Shown: positions 23,932-36,281, numbered from the stretch's first letter. The stretch: 64,000 nt of DNA from Cryptomeria japonica (GCF_030272615.1 NC_081405.1:647964920-648028919); one strand, 5' to 3'. Notes: generated by a model from the letters alone, not told the origin. Translations and numbers: made by a program.

Positions 23932-23947
23932 AAGCTCTAATACCAAT
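23932..23947 (-). promoter_or_regulatory. Element E primer binding site (initiator tRNA-Met)
   Basis: Minus strand ATTGGTATTAGAGCTT next to the LTR end at 23948. TGGTATTAGAGC differs from the plant initiator-tRNA-Met PBS by one base. Confidence 0.8.
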
Positions 23948-25157
23948 TGTTAGGCCAAATATGGAAAGCTAATGTACTAAGAGGGGAGGGGTGAATCAAT
24001 ACTTCAAAAGTTTTCTTCAACAGTAATCTTACTATTAAGCATAAACTGAATAGTGAAATAACATAATATAATGCTAAAACAAATAAATAACAATCATACA
24101 TGATTCACTCCATAACTCATATATTTTGGTTACACAGAAACTCTTTGTTAGAGAGAAAAACTGCGGTGGGGATGACACCCACAACTTCACTACTACAATA
24201 ATAAAGGTTGCTTGGTTAGAGCTACATGTTTAGCTATTTTTGATAGCTTACCCTGTTAGGAGTATCAAGATCTGTTAGATCTACCTTGCTACAAGATTTT
24301 ACAAAACTTATTCTAAATGTTGTACTTGGTTAGAGGCTTTACAATTTATAGACTTAGTTAGAGTCTTTTACCCTGTTAAAGGTTTCTCTTATAACTTCAA
24401 AATATTACAATAAATCATTACAAATATTTGGAACTTTACATCTAGAATGTTATAGCAGATTCTATGTACTCAAAATGATATTACCTTGCTTATAGCATAC
24501 CTCGGTAATCCATATATTAACTCGGTAAACCCTTCTATTTACTTTGTTCTTTGACTGTTCTCTGAAATCCTTCTCAGTGATCTTTGTGTTTCTCTATCAA
24601 CTATAACAGTCATAACACTCTATGATATCTCATGATTTTCCTTTTTGTATATGTCTTGCTTCACACACACATGCACATATATACTTGCACATATATCTAA
24701 TCCTGAATTCATGCTGTATAAATAGATCTCTTATGTCGGTGATTTGGTCCATGCTTCGATCTTACAAACATGATTTCTCGAATGAATAACCATGCAAAAT
24801 ATTTCATTGGTTAGATGACCTCAAAATCATACACAATCTTTAAGTGCAATTTCCAATGTGATAATGGTTACTTGTTCCTCGATCTTTATAACATGTTTCC
24901 CATATATGTCTAGGTTTAGTGAATCTAGTAACACGTTTCACTTGGTGTGTGTTCACTCGGTATATCATTCTTTCTACTCGGTAGACATAGAGTGTTACTC
25001 GGTAGAGTGTTCAGTGTATACTATGCTCTGAGACTACTTCCTTCTTTAACCGACTGCACTGTGCATACCGACTGAATGATTCGGTAGAAGTAACTGACTA
25101 GAATATATAGAATAAATTTGAACATAAGACTAATGGCAATCTTAGTAAGTAGTAACA
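23948..25157 (-). repeat. Element E 5' LTR
   Basis: 1210 bp, homologous end to end with 17090-18299; its outer end AGTAACA is followed by the TSD GATAG. Its inner end touches the PBS. Confidence 0.92.
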
Positions 25158-25162
25158 GATAG

Positions 25163-25854
25163 CTGATGATGTTAATAGACCGGAAATGGATGAAGAGGAG
25201 GTTATTCAACCTGATAAGATCTATCCTCTAAAGAAAAATGGTGACTCTATTATTCATGTTGTTGATGATGTTCAGGACACCATTGACCTATCTGGAGATA
25301 ACATTGCACCAGATATGGAGCCTCTAGCAAATGCTGATGTACAGGTTACTTTAGTTGAACAACTGGCAACTCAACTAAAAGTGGACAATCCACTAGCAAT
25401 AGAACAACTTGAGAAACCCTAATCTCCACCGGTCATTCAAGTAATTCTTAATGAGCCTATTGAAAATGTTGTCACATAGTCCTCTGAAAAGGAAACAGAG
25501 AAGAATACAGAGAAAGTAATCATTAAGGTTGTATCCTCTGAACGAGAAAAGCAAAAGAAACTTGATGAGGATGATGATGATTCTCTAAGTATTTTAGGAT
25601 CTATTGATATGAAAAATTTGAGCACATCAGAAATGATGAAGATTGCAAGTGTCATGCAATCTAGAGTGCATAAGAAGAGACTAAAAGAGAAAAAGGTTGA
25701 AGCATATACAATTCAGACTGTGATAGATATTTTATCTAGTCTACTACCAGAAACATCTATAGCATATCTATCTACACCTATTAGCAAACTTGGTCAGTTA
25801 ATTGCAGATGCATCTGATCAAATCAAGTCACTAAAAGATGTTGCTCAACTATAT
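25163..25854 (+). pseudogene. Element C ORF2, middle part
   Basis: Continues the frame of 15470-17089 exactly across the GATAG duplication left by element E. Acidic region (MDEEEVIQPDK, then DDDDDS) followed by a helical block with TIQTVIDILSSLLPET. Two in-frame stops (about 25420 and 25478). Interrupted after 25854 by a LINE insertion. Confidence 0.6.
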
Positions 25855-26117
25855 CTTTTTTATTAAGAAAAAATAGGTGCTAAGGGACCTGAAACTCGCT
25901 TACAATACGAAAGATGAGCATGAAAGAAATAAGACAAAATAGCTGCAAAAGACCAACATAAAAACCAGTAGCTAGGACAAAAAGACAGCAAGGAGCCAAC
26001 AAGAAATTGGCATCCAAAACCCAACATTACATATCAATTGAATACTTTTATAGACTCCTCAGCATTTTGAACCAAAAGCATCATCGCCTTAGCCACTTCC
26101 CTCAGATCATTTCTCTC
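25855..26117 (-). mobile_element. 5'-truncated LINE (L1-like) fragment
   Basis: 263 bp bounded by a 14-bp duplication TTGCTCAACTATAT (25841-25854 and 26118-26131). On the minus strand it ends TTTTTTCTTAATAAAAAG, a LINE-type 3' tail, and begins with the last 28 or so codons of a reading frame (LREVAKAMML...VFN, then stop). Variable-length TSD longer than 10 bp, A-rich tail and 5' truncation are all typical of target-primed LINE insertion. It lies in ORF2 of element C; removing it restores the C frame. Confidence 0.8.
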
Positions 26118-26131
26118 TTGCTCAACTATAT

Positions 26132-26432
26132 GTTGAAAAGAGTCACAAGAAGAAATATGGAGAAAAACTGGCAAAGGACATTGATAGTGGCAAAATGGCT
26201 CTATCACACAATAAAAGTCTATTGAGCAAACCTATTGAAACAGAAGGAAAGTATCTTACTTCTACCTTCAATATTACTTTCTTTTATTCTGACATTTCAA
26301 AAAGTCAAACTGCAATAGAGAAAGAAATGGAAAGGATATGCAAGGCATATGTCCCCACTTTAGGACTCCATACATGCCTTTAACAAGTCTATAGATGATT
26401 TGCATAACAGATTGGATAATTATGATACTGAG
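26132..26432 (+). pseudogene. Element C ORF2, segment between LINE and element F
   Basis: Resumes the C frame right after the LINE TSD (VEKSHKKKYGEKLAKD). Helical, Lys/Glu-rich; one stop near 26381. Ends in ...NYDTE at 26432, where element F is inserted; the frame goes on at 55613 with KAKRLRSLKDLK. Confidence 0.6.
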
Positions 26433-27432
26433 TTTCATGCTCTGTGAAGTTTACATGTACCTGCAACCGCAATGCACTCAATAAATCATTACAAGCAATG
26501 CTTAGTGAATTAAATCAAAGAAAGACAAAACCATAGCTAAGCGATCTATCACCTCCTAGTAAATGCGAGTATGAATTTTGCTCTCAGATCTGGTTATGCA
26601 AATTCCAGTGACTTGACTACACTTAAATGGAGCATTTAAATGATGAAGATGCACGATCTAGCAAGAATATCATGATTAAGCTATATGATTTCATGATTAT
26701 TCCTCGAAAATAGGCTAGAATGAAGATGAAATTAAGCTAAGATTTGAACATGATAACAATGCTTGAAATGATAAACTAGAAGCTAGATGCCTATAGTAAC
26801 AATGCATAAGATGAGATGAAATTGGGAGCCTTTGTGCTCTAAAATAAGATCTATTTATAGGGTTTTCCAAGGCTAAGGGTGAGGTGGCAGGAATCAATGG
26901 TCAAGATTGATTTGAAGACATCAATGGTTAAATTGGAGGAGGTTGGTAAAGGGGTTGGATTAAAGGGAACATCTATCATCTCTATGGTGACAAGTGTCAA
27001 GAGGCTTCTAGAAGGGTTTAGATGGAAGGGAACATTTAGTGACAAGTTTCACAAAGCTTCTAGAAGGGGTTGGATGAAATGGAACATGTGGGTAGGTAGA
27101 ATGGGTTAGGTTTAGGAGTGGTAGAAGTTGGGAGAATTTGAATTTAAAAATTCAAATAATAGGAAAAGGCTAATTAATCTCAACAACTCATGAGTTTGAT
27201 TTGTTTTAATTAATTAAGGATTTAGAAGAAATTAATTTAATGGGGGGAATTAATTAATTAAAGGGGATTATTGAAATGAATCTATTAAATAAATCCTTAG
27301 ATTTATTAATAAGTAGATGAAAGGGGAAATTTAATCAAATTGTTGAGTGAATTCAATTAAATTGGGGAGGAGGATTAATTAAATAATTGCTTATTTAATT
27401 AATTATCTTAAGACCATTTTTAGGTGTATACA
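26433..27432 (-). repeat. Element F 3' LTR
   Basis: 1000 bp, aligned to the split partner 46754-46817 / 54676-55612. The outer end has decayed (TTTCATGCTC against TGTCGTGCTC in the partner). Inner end GGTGTATACA, then PPT. The right half is rich in TTAATTAA-type sequence. Confidence 0.85.
26851..26860 (-). promoter_or_regulatory. TATA box in element F LTR
   Basis: Minus strand CTATAAATAG, an exact canonical TATA motif, also present in the partner LTR at 55029-55038. The orientation agrees with element F transcription. Confidence 0.5.
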
Positions 27433-29035
27433 CTTTGCCCCTCTTTGAAGCAAGGTGTAATGATGTGTTGATTCAAAGAATAATCTAATTTTGATAATGA
27501 TATTGATTTAATAGGATGCCCCAACTCTTGATTGCTAAATTCTGGTATGATGGTGCCCCCTTGAGAGATTAATTGAGATAATTGATCCTTGGAGTTTTTG
27601 TGAAATTGATATCTCGATAGATTTGATTTAATTTCTGCAACTGTGGTTTGATGAAAATGCAAGTTATTTGATTAGCTTGATTGATTAGATTGATTGAGAT
27701 TTAGTTTGGTTTTAGGAAGGATACATCCTGTATAAAACAACGATGATCAAAGCGTCTGGTTTCAGGAAGGATTCACCCTGTATAAGACATGATCAAAATG
27801 TTTGGTTTCAAGAAAGATACATCCTATATAAGACATGATTCAAAATTGATTATGTTTGGTTGATTGATTTGATTTTATAAGGTTGATTAGATAAAGAACT
27901 GACTATTTGTTGATATCAAGTTGCAGAAATATTTGGATATGTTGATTGTTGATTCTGTTGAGGGAGATAGCATAATATTTTCACTAGGTTGATAATATCA
28001 TGAGAGAGATATGAGTCATTAGTCTGATTGTGTATACACTTGTGATGATTCTTTGATGATTCTTGTGATAGATTTGACCTTGGATAAAAGGAGCATGCGA
28101 GATCCCATGCAAGAATGAAATGCAAGCTAAAATGCAAAGGAATGACCAGACCAGTCACTGGATTATTGCATTTTTGTCATCATTGAGCTTTTTGAATGTG
28201 GGAAGTGAGTGCAAACATTGATGGTATAATTAAACCATGATGACCTGAGTACTTCTTTCCTGGATTTTGATATAGCAAGTTAGCACAAGCATCGAGGTAT
28301 AATTGAACCGTGATGACCTAAATGTTGCTTGTGTAAAACAGGCAATATTAAACATTTCAATACGTAAATCAGAAATGTCTTCAATGATACTCTGATGATC
28401 ATGTCCTGAGACAAATTTGCACATATTAATGATTAATTTTCAAATAGCAGACACAAAAAATATCATGTTTCTTCCTTGTTCCTCTAGTTAAAGTTATGCT
28501 AGAGTCACTCAAAAATCAAGATAGCAAAAAGCAATATAGAAATGTTGAACAATAATGTTAAAATCATTATCCAAAAGATATCATCCATTGTAAAGTGTGT
28601 GATGTGCTTAGAGTGACTTTGTGATAGCTTGATAATTGATAGTTTGATCTCGTGTTCAACGTTGGATGTGTCTCAATTTTCGCTTGATATGAGTTGTCTA
28701 ACTATTTCTTCTACCTATTTGATTAAGCTCAAAATGATCAAGAGTTTTGCCCCCAGCTAGGTGCAGGATTTTGCCCCAAGCCTAGAAACAAAGTCATTAT
28801 GATATATCTAATGATCCAAACCATGGTGACAAAGTAGCTATGATGCCTAAGTATGTACAAATGCTTATGATGGATATGGATGATGCTGATGTAGGATGAA
28901 TGCAAGTGGAAAAATGAATGAACTAATAGATGGAAGAGCTAGCAGACAGATAGCGCCTATTTGCCAGGTTTTCACCATCTATTTTTATTGTACTTTTTTT
29001 CATATTTGATTTTTTTTTGACTGTTTTTTAGTTTT
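27433..29035 (-). other. Element F 3' UTR, PPT and internal repeats
   Basis: The PPT on the minus strand is AAAGAGGGGCAAAG (27433-27446), next to the LTR. The UTR holds a three-copy tandem repeat of 46-50 bp (starting 27705, 27755 and 27801; shared core GGAAGGATnCAnCCTGTATA) and a spaced repeat (28211 and 28283) with GGTATAATTnAACCnTGATG. No coding signal. Confidence 0.6.
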
Positions 29036-30130
29036 CTAATTTTTTCAAACATAGAATTTCCTCTGGTGCATGCTATTGATAGGTTCCTCGAGTTGATCTC
29101 TATCTTGTGTTGAAAGCTAATATGCTCCTAATCCAAATACGGTTGTGACCACAAATGGACCTAACTAGTTTGGTTCAAATTTTCCTTTCTTTTCTCGATC
29201 TACGTGGTTGCATGAATTTTCCTTTAGCACTAGTTCTCCCACTTGAAAGACTCATGGTTTAACCATATGATTATAACTTCGGCACATTCTTTGCTGATAT
29301 ACCTTTAGATGATCAAAGGAATTTTGTCTTCATTCTTGGATCAGTTCTAACTCTTGCAGTCTAGATACTCTTTGTTCTTCATCTGGGATGAGTCTGTTTA
29401 GTGATACATGTAGAGAGGGTATCTCTACTTTGATTGGCAATATGGCTTCTGATCCATATACAAGAGAGAAAGGAGTGACACTTGTTGGTGTGCGGATACT
29501 AGTACGGTAAGCCCATAGAGCAGGGTTCAATTGAATATGCTAATCTTTCCCAACATTATTCACTATCTTTTTAATGATTTTCAGAATAGTGTTTTTTAGA
29601 TGCTTCTGCTTGCCCATTTCCCTGTGGGTAATATGGTGTGGAGAATTTGTTCTAGATTTTGAACTTCTCACATAGCTCTTGTACATCTTGATTTTTGAAT
29701 GGTCGCCCATTATCACTGATAATGGTCATTGGTATTCCATAGTGACAGATGATGTAATTCAAGATAAATGCAACAATTTGTTTTCCTATGATATTGATGA
29801 GAGGTACCGCCTCAATCCATTTCATAAAATATTCTGTAGCTACAAGTATAAATTTGTGACCATTAGATGAAGAAGGATTTATCTTTCCTACTAGATCCAG
29901 ACCCCATTGGCAAAAAGGTAAAGATGTTGCTAAAGTATGAAGTTCTTGTGTTGGTCCATGGATCAAATTCCCATGGATCTGACATTGTTTGCATGTTCTT
30001 GCTATTTGAAAAGAATCTTGTTCCATAATTGGCCAATAATAGCCCTAGTGTATGAGTTTCTTCAAAAGGGTAAGACCAATTGAATGAGTGCCACAAATGT
30101 CATTATGGACTTCATGTAAGGCCTTCTCAG
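29036..30130 (-). pseudogene. Element F integrase
   Basis: Decayed integrase. The N-terminal zinc-binding region is visible (HEVHNDICGTH, then CKQCQIHGN at about 29960-30110). The catalytic core shows the first Asp in GLDLVGKI (about 29900) and the second in ISDNGRPF (about 29715). The Glu that should follow is not readable because of a frameshift and stops near 29550-29640. A C-terminal region with NPALWAYRTSIRTPTSVTPF and VYGSEAILP is typical of plant gypsy integrases. No chromodomain is recognisable, as expected for Tat-like elements. Confidence 0.85.
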
Positions 30131-30395
30131 ATTCTTCTTGTTTGAGACATCACAAGAGGGTACCATCTAGACCTCGTTTAAATAGTGTATCTACGACGAG
30201 AGTAAAATGGGATGATTAGCGAATAAAGTTTCTCTTTTGATTCTTTGATAAGTCTGGAGGTAAGATGTTATCTTTCAGGTATGTGTAAGTTTGGCCATAG
30301 TAGGAGGAATCATGTCCAATGAGTTGATAGATGATTTGGGAATCAGGACAATTAAAGGCCGGATGAAACAACTCTTCTACCAAAAATTCATAACG

Positions 30396-30842
30396 CTATT
30401 GATTTTCCTGTGTTTGTAATAGAGAAGCAAGTGTAGCCATGGCGTCTGCTGCTTTATTATCATTTCTTGGAATCTGTTCAAAAGTTATTTCTACAAAGTA
30501 TTTCTTGATATCATCCACCATCTTTTTATAAGGCATTAGCTTTTCGTCCTTTGTTTGATAGTCATCATTGATTTGATTAATGTCGAGCTGAGAGTCTCCA
30601 AAGACTTGAAGTTGTGTAATGTTCCATTCTATAGCCATTTTGATCCCTATTACCAATGCTTCATACTCTATGGTATTATTGGTGCATGGAAAGCTTAATT
30701 TGTATGCTTTTGGGATTATATGACCTTGTGGTGTTATGAATAGAATTCCTGCTCTTGATCCGTGTTGTGTATATGAACCATAAAAGTATAGTTGCCATTC
30801 TTTTGTTGTGACTGTTAGGATATCAACATCAAGAAACTCAAT
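30396..30842 (-). pseudogene. Element F second (archaeal-type) RNase H
   Basis: Shows the pattern of the extra RNase H of Tat elements: an upstream strand around TMEYEALVIG (readable near 30650-30680), then IEWNITQLQVFGDSQLDI with catalytic Asp, and IPRNDNKAADAMATLAS with the C-terminal Asp. It sits directly between the RT-associated RNase H and the integrase. Stops separate it from its neighbours. Confidence 0.75.
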
Positions 30843-32077
30843 CTATAAAGGATGGTCATCTTGAAGTGGTGTTTCTGCTAGTTGATCTATGATAACTTGT
30901 CCTTTGATAGATTTTCTATCAACATATTCAATATCAAATTTGCTTAGATTCATGATCCATTTTGCTAGTTGTCCTGTCAATGTGGCTTTGCTAAGTAAAT
31001 ATTTTAGAGGATCAATTCTAGCTATCAACTTGATGGAGTGAGATAGTAGATAGTGTTGTAGTTTTTGAGAAGAAAAAACTATTGCCAATCATGCTTTTTT
31101 TGTTGATGAATAGTTGATCTCATATCCCACTAGTGTTTTGTTGATATAGTAGATGGCTCGTTCTTTTCCTTCCTTATCTTGTTGTGCAAGCAAAACTCCC
31201 AATGATGCTTCAATAGTTGATAAATGGAGTAAGAATGGCTTTCCTAGAATTGGTGACATTAGAATAGGTGGTTGCATGAGATATGCCTTGATCTTATCGA
31301 ATGCTTCTTCACATTGATGGTCCCATTTGAAATTAACATGTTTGTGTAATAGATGTGTGAATGGTTGAAATTTATCTGCTAATTGAGAAACAAATATTTT
31401 GATTGACTCGAGTCTTTCTTGTAGTGATCTTAGTTGACTGATATTCTTGGGAGATACCATTTCCATGATTTCTTTAACCTTAGCTAGATCTACTTCGATA
31501 CCTCTAGCTAAAACAATGTATCCCAATAGCTTTCTTGAAGTGACACCAAAGGCACATTTCTTAGGGTTTAGTCATAGCTTGTATTGTTCTAACCTATCAA
31601 ATATCTTTTCTAGTATCTCTATATGTTCTTCTCTGTTGTATGATTTAGCTAATATGTCATCCACATAGTCTTCCCTAAATGTATGCATCATGTCATGAAA
31701 TATAGTTATCATAGGTCTTTGATATGTAGCACCTATGTTCTTTAATCCAAAAGGCATGATGTTCGAGTAGAAAGTACCCCATGGACATGTGAAAGCTATC
31801 TTTTCTTGATCTTCAGGTGCTATTTTGATCTGATTGTATCCAGAAAAACCATCCATTAGAGAAAACATGGAGTGTCCAACAGTTAAATCTACAAGGATGT
31901 TGATGTCAAGCAAAGGAAATTCATCCTTTAGACATGCATTATTAAGAGCTCTGAAGTCTATGCATATTCTGATGCTTTTATCTAGTTTTGAAATACGAAC
32001 AATATTGGATACCCATTGAGGATATGCTATAGGTCTGATAAATATGACATCCATTAATTTCTTTAGTTCTACCTTGA
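30843..32077 (-). pseudogene. Element F reverse transcriptase and RNase H
   Basis: RT fingers and palm are readable: VSNIVRISKLDKSIRIC (about 31990), FSLMDGFSGYNQI (about 31850), AFTCPWGTF and MPFGLKN (about 31740-31800), and the catalytic YVDDI (about 31650). The connection and RNase H region follow (EEAFDKIKAYLMQPPIL, GVLLAQQDKEGKERAIYY, then LAKWIMNLSKFDIEYVD). Stops near 31571 and 31088 and lost residues mark it as inactive. It encodes the only reverse transcriptase in the window. Confidence 0.92.
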
Positions 32078-33112
32078 CTAGAAGAGCAATATGAGATGCA
32101 TTTTCCTTAACTTTTGTTTAACTAGTTTAGCTCTTGGACTAACATTCAATTGATGCATAATAAGCTCTAGATCTAACCTTGGCATGTTTGCATATGACCA
32201 GGCAAAATTGATTTGCCTTCGTTTGAAGAATTCCATATATTGTTGCATTTCTACCTCTAATAAAGATGTTGCTGGATGAAGAATCTTTAGTTGTTTTGTT
32301 GTGCCAATGTTAACTGCCTCTGTTGGTTTGATTAAAATGGATGACCTTTCTTGATAGTGTTCAGGTAAAGTGTCAAATCTCCCATCTTCTGGCACCTCAA
32401 GGAGGTTTTCACCATTAGATGCATCCTTTGTTTTTACTTTTTCTTGGTCTAATGTTGCCAATAAATGGTTTTCAACATTAGACTTGATATTCTTTTCTTT
32501 ATTTTCACTTTCGCGACTAGGAGATTTGGCACCCACTTGATTGGAATATGCGTTGTTGACATTCTTGGTGAGAGTTATTATGGGTTTGATTGTGTTAAGA
32601 TATACAGATATGGCATGGTCATTTGGAAAGGTATCAATGGTGGTATGTCCTTCATTTTCCCAATCAATAAGCTCGAGGTGGATTAGAGGTAAGGGATCTT
32701 CAGGTTGGTATGTTTTGAGGGTTTCAAGGGTCATGATGGATATATCAAAGTTTTCAATATGTATGTCGATGTCTAGGATGGTACTCTCATTAGAATGACC
32801 TTGCGTAAGAAATTCTTGATCATCCTCAGTTAAGTCCAAGTCAGCCGAATGTGATTCTAATTCAAGTGAACTAGTTCCTGACATTTGTCCTGCATACGTG
32901 TGAACTACATTGACTCCTACATCTTCTTCAAAGTAATTTTCTTCAACTGATTCTTCAGAGTGATAGGAATCCCATTCCCATTCATTAGAATCTATATCAC
33001 TTGTAGCTTGTAGTCTATAGATTTGGTCATATAGCATTTCTTCCTCTTTTCTGGCTATACTTTTCCTTCTTTCATATTCAACCTCTTCAGGACTGAAATT
33101 GAGTTTTGTCAA
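32078..33112 (-). pseudogene. Element F pre-RT linker region
   Basis: 345 codons open on the minus strand between G-patch and RT. It is strongly acidic and Ser/Thr-rich, with no enzyme motif until the end, where a short conserved block (QQYMEFFKRRQINFAWSYA, about 32200-32255) introduces the RT. The length is typical of the spacer that Tat-like elements carry before RT. It may be a structural or cleaved spacer peptide. Confidence 0.65.
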
Positions 33113-33391
33113 ATTTTCTATGAGTTCTCCTAGACTTATATTAGCTTCTTTCTTGTATTGATTGAGATTTAATGCTTCTTAAGAGATGCTTTTATTTTGT
33201 TTCTCTTTTTGATTTGAAGCTTGCTTCTTTTGCCATTTTGTGTTTGCTTGTGCTTGTTGCTTAGCTGATTTTTCTTCCCTTTCAATTGCCAGTTGTTGTT
33301 GTTTGTTTTCATATTCCTCTTGTTGTTGACTAAAAGATGTGTCTTCTGGTAAATTAACTTGTCCATACCCTAATCCTATTTTGTCATTGGT

Positions 33392-33646
33392 CTACTGAGT
33401 GTAAGGTTGAATTGGTTTTGAGATACCTTCTTTTCTTTTTCCTATAGGACCTGTTCTGATGTATCCCATCCTTCGAAGAATGTTGAATCCTTTTCCATAT
33501 TTTTCTGTAGGTATTCTAACATTGTTGACCTTTTGTTGAACTTCTTCATCTTTGTATAGCCACTGTAGCACATCTTTGTCTTCTATTTCCTCTGATAAGG
33601 TTCTAGCTTTAACAAATGCTCCATCAAATATTGGAAGATGTTTCAC
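33392..33646 (-). pseudogene. Element F G-patch domain
   Basis: Contains GKGFNILRRMGYIRTGPIG followed by KRKEGISKPI, a G-patch (glycine-rich RNA-binding motif) like that found after the protease in some retroelements. Element B has a corresponding G-patch at 6930-7010. The Lys/Gln-rich segment at 33120-33380 connects it to the pre-RT linker. Confidence 0.7.
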
Positions 33647-33667
33647 AATTGGTTGTTGTTTAGAGTT

Positions 33668-33998
33668 TTATGGTTTTCCCAAGGATTTAGGAGAAAGTGG
33701 TAATTGTGATATTGAGTATTCTTCATTCCCTCGGTCTCTTAGCTGCATTTTTTTCTCCATGCTTGATAAAATAGATGCAAATGATTGTTCCTTGGATTGT
33801 GTTTTTGACGTTGTTGCCTTCCTATTATGTGGAACAATGACTTCTTGAGCCATTTTTAGATTGATGTAGTATTGGAATGGATTTGCATCTATGAAGATTG
33901 TGATTTCTTGTCCCTCATAGGGAAATTTGACACATTGATGATATGTTGATGGTACAACTTGTAATTCATGTATCCATGGTCTCCCTAGGAGTACATTA
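33668..33998 (-). pseudogene. Element F protease, C-terminal part
   Basis: Begins right at the element D insertion with LLGRPWIHELQVVPST, the C-terminal flap and core of the gypsy protease, then a Lys/Ser-rich tail. The N-terminal half lies on the far side of D at 40693-40935. The last five bases (33994-33998, CATTA) are the D target site. Confidence 0.75.
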
Positions 33999-34802
33999 TG
34001 TTGGCAAATGCACACTCCAATGAGAAATTGTAGGTGATTGAAGGTATTGTCATTGATGGCAACCTTACAATCATGTGATACCGGCAGGAAGACACAGGCA
34101 CCGACACTGATAGACTCTACACTAGCATACAGATCACCGACACCAAAAGAAAAATTACCGACACCCTGGCCGACAAAATTTTTGTATAAATATATTTTGT
34201 AATTAATTCTAAAATCTTTTGTAAGACAACTTGGTAGACTGTAATATGACTCATATATGTATGAGATCATTGTAGATCATTTAGGTGATATACATAGATA
34301 GAGTGATGGAAAGATTAATGCAGACCTAATATGCGAATTATAAGGTAGACATAGGATAAGGGTTTATGTATGTAGCAGAGCATAAATCGGTACTGAATCT
34401 AGCATAGTGGATGCTAATCTGAAGTAGTACAAGACATTGGATTAGTATAATCCATTTTGTAAGTCAGTATGACTTCTTTGTAGTTGAGCAGTGAGCTCTA
34501 GGCACTTGGCCTTCCTGCATGTGCAGGCCCCTATTGTAAGCAGTAATATTCTCTTATTGGCCAGTAAGTGAATATTTTGGGTCACAAATCCCACTAAGGC
34601 TTTTCCCAGACTGGGTTTCCTTGTTAAAATATTGTGTCATGGTGTGTCTCTTATGTTGTGGTCGCTATTCTTATTTAATGCATTATTTTTGGTTTACCGA
34701 TACATAGTTTTGATATGATTTTCATGTTATAAGTTAAGAAAATTATTATGCCAGGCAAATATTGTTTCACCCCCCCTCTCAGTATCTTTGGGAATCCTAA
34801 CA
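33999..34802 (+). repeat. Element D 5' LTR
   Basis: 804 bp, TGTTGGCAAATG...GGAATCCTAACA. Contains several ACCGACA repeats near 34100-34170, TATAAATATA at about 34186, and a C-rich tract near 34769-34778. Confidence 0.93.
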
Positions 34803-34804
34803 AT

Positions 34805-34817
34805 TGGTATCAGATCC
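34805..34817 (+). promoter_or_regulatory. Element D primer binding site (initiator tRNA-Met)
   Basis: TGGTATCAGATCC two bases after the LTR end; one base off the consensus TGGTATCAGAGC over its first 12 bases. Confidence 0.85.
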
Positions 34818-34873
34818 TGGTCCTCTATTTTCAAAAACCTAACATCTTGAGGAAGATCTTGACACTGGTAGAG

Positions 34874-35974
34874 ATGAAAATTTTGAGAAAGCAATTGGAA
34901 ACAACTCTTTCAAACTATGATGTAGAAAAAGTAAAGAATATCAAATTTGAGAATGATCTGAAGGCTGCACAATATATCATTCAAGGAATTTAAGAAAATT
35001 TCACTATAGCAAGGAATAAAAGAAGAGAACTTTGTGAAAAGATGCAGAATGATGAAGATAAAAAGGAAACTCTTAATGATCTAGTGAACCAACTGAGACA
35101 AGAGAACGGTACAATGAAGAATGAGATGTAGGATATGACTATGAGATTTCGTAAAGAAATTGAAGATAGAAAAAAGAATGAAGATGATTTGGCTAGAAGA
35201 CTAAATGATGCTAGAAATGAAAACACGAGACTCAGTCATGAAAATGATATGTTGAAGACAGATTTGATGCATACACAAAATGACAGAATTGAACCCATTA
35301 GATAGAAAGAAATGTTGGAGAATGAACTGATTGCTGCAAAATAACACAAGGAGAAATTCAAGAAAAGTTCAAAAGAACTTGTTGACATGCTGAAGAATCA
35401 GAAACCTAACTAATGGTGATACAAATGGCCTTGGCTTTGAAATTGGTGAAAGCTTCGGTATTGCAAACAATCATGATCATAGTAAACCAGTAAGACAACC
35501 TAATGCTTACAAATTCAATGGGAAATGCTTTAACTGTAACAAGTATGGTCATAGAGAAAATCAGTGTAGATCTAGAAATTATCAGAACACTAATCCACCC
35601 ACCGGTCAATGTTCTAAATGCAACAAAATTGGTCATAATTCAAAAAATTGCAGAATGAATGTAAGATGTTATGTTTGTGGAAGATTTGGACACTTATCTA
35701 ATCAATGCAGAACACATAGTAGCATAGGATATGGGAAAGATATTTAGAAAAATGATGTGACTTGTTATGCTTGTAACAAAATTGGACATATTGCAAAATT
35801 TTGTAGAAGCAAGAATTCACCAACAAATAACAAAGGTCTTATTTTGAAAGGTAAAGAAAAAATTGAAGAGGTAAAGCAAGAATTCTCAAGTCAGATTAGA
35901 ATATTGATGGGAATACTCCTCCACTAGTAGACCAGAATATCACTCCACCGGCAGGAGACTCTTCATCTAACTAA
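34874..35974 (+). pseudogene. Element D Gag-like protein, coiled coil plus four zinc knuckles
   Basis: From ATG 34874. The N-terminal half is a Lys/Glu/Asn-rich coiled coil with four in-frame stops; at least one frameshift near 35410 precedes the knuckles. Knuckles: CFNCNKYGHRENQC, CSKCNKIGHNSKNC, CYVCGRFGHLSNQC and CYACNKIGHIAKFC, between about 35526 and 35810, all with intact Cys and His. The C-terminus ends near 35974. Same architecture as Gag of C and E, but with only modest sequence identity outside the knuckles. Confidence 0.8.
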
Positions 35975-36281
35975 AGGAAAATCCTTTGGGGGTTTAGCAA
36001 CAATCTGAAAAAAATATGCTAACATACCCTCCGTTGAAGGTGAGAAGTTGAAATTACTTCTTTACTGGAAGATGAGTTAAGTTGTGACTTAACCGACAAG
36101 CATTAAATGTTGTAGTTGGAGAAAATAACATTATAAAGCAAGTGTTTTGGCTCCTTTTTCATTCACCGAGCATTCAAATCTTTGAGAGCGTGGAAATTCC
36201 CGAGCGAAGGCATCCTTAGCAAAGAAGTGAAGCGGTTCATCCAAACACTCATCCTTAAGGCATATTGAGGTATTTATAACT
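35975..36281 (+). other. Element D Gag-ORF2 spacer
   Basis: About 300 bp, no frame. Contains GCATTAAATGT at 36100-36110, 172 bp before the ORF2 start, matching the 11-mer in the spacers of C and E. Confidence 0.5.

Larger units (their letters stand above)
17090..25157 (-). mobile_element. Element E: pol-less LTR retrotransposon with Gag and ORF2
   Basis: 8068 bp on the minus strand, flanked by GATAG at 17085-17089 and 25158-25162. Both LTRs are exactly 1210 bp. In element order: 5' LTR 23948-25157, PBS 23932-23947, Gag 23885-22533, spacer, ORF2 21967-18623, 3' UTR with GGGGAG boxes, PPT, 3' LTR 17090-18299. It has no protease, RT, RNase H or integrase. The LTRs differ at about 6% over the first 280 bp (hand count). 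Inserted in ORF2 of element C. Confidence 0.92.

Noticed and set aside
26433-26445. Element F left end placed at TGCTCTGTG (26438) because it starts with TG
   Set aside because: The partner LTR begins TGTCGTGCTC next to the PBS, so the aligned left end is TTTCATGCTC at 26433 with mutated terminal bases; this also gives the CTGAG duplication.
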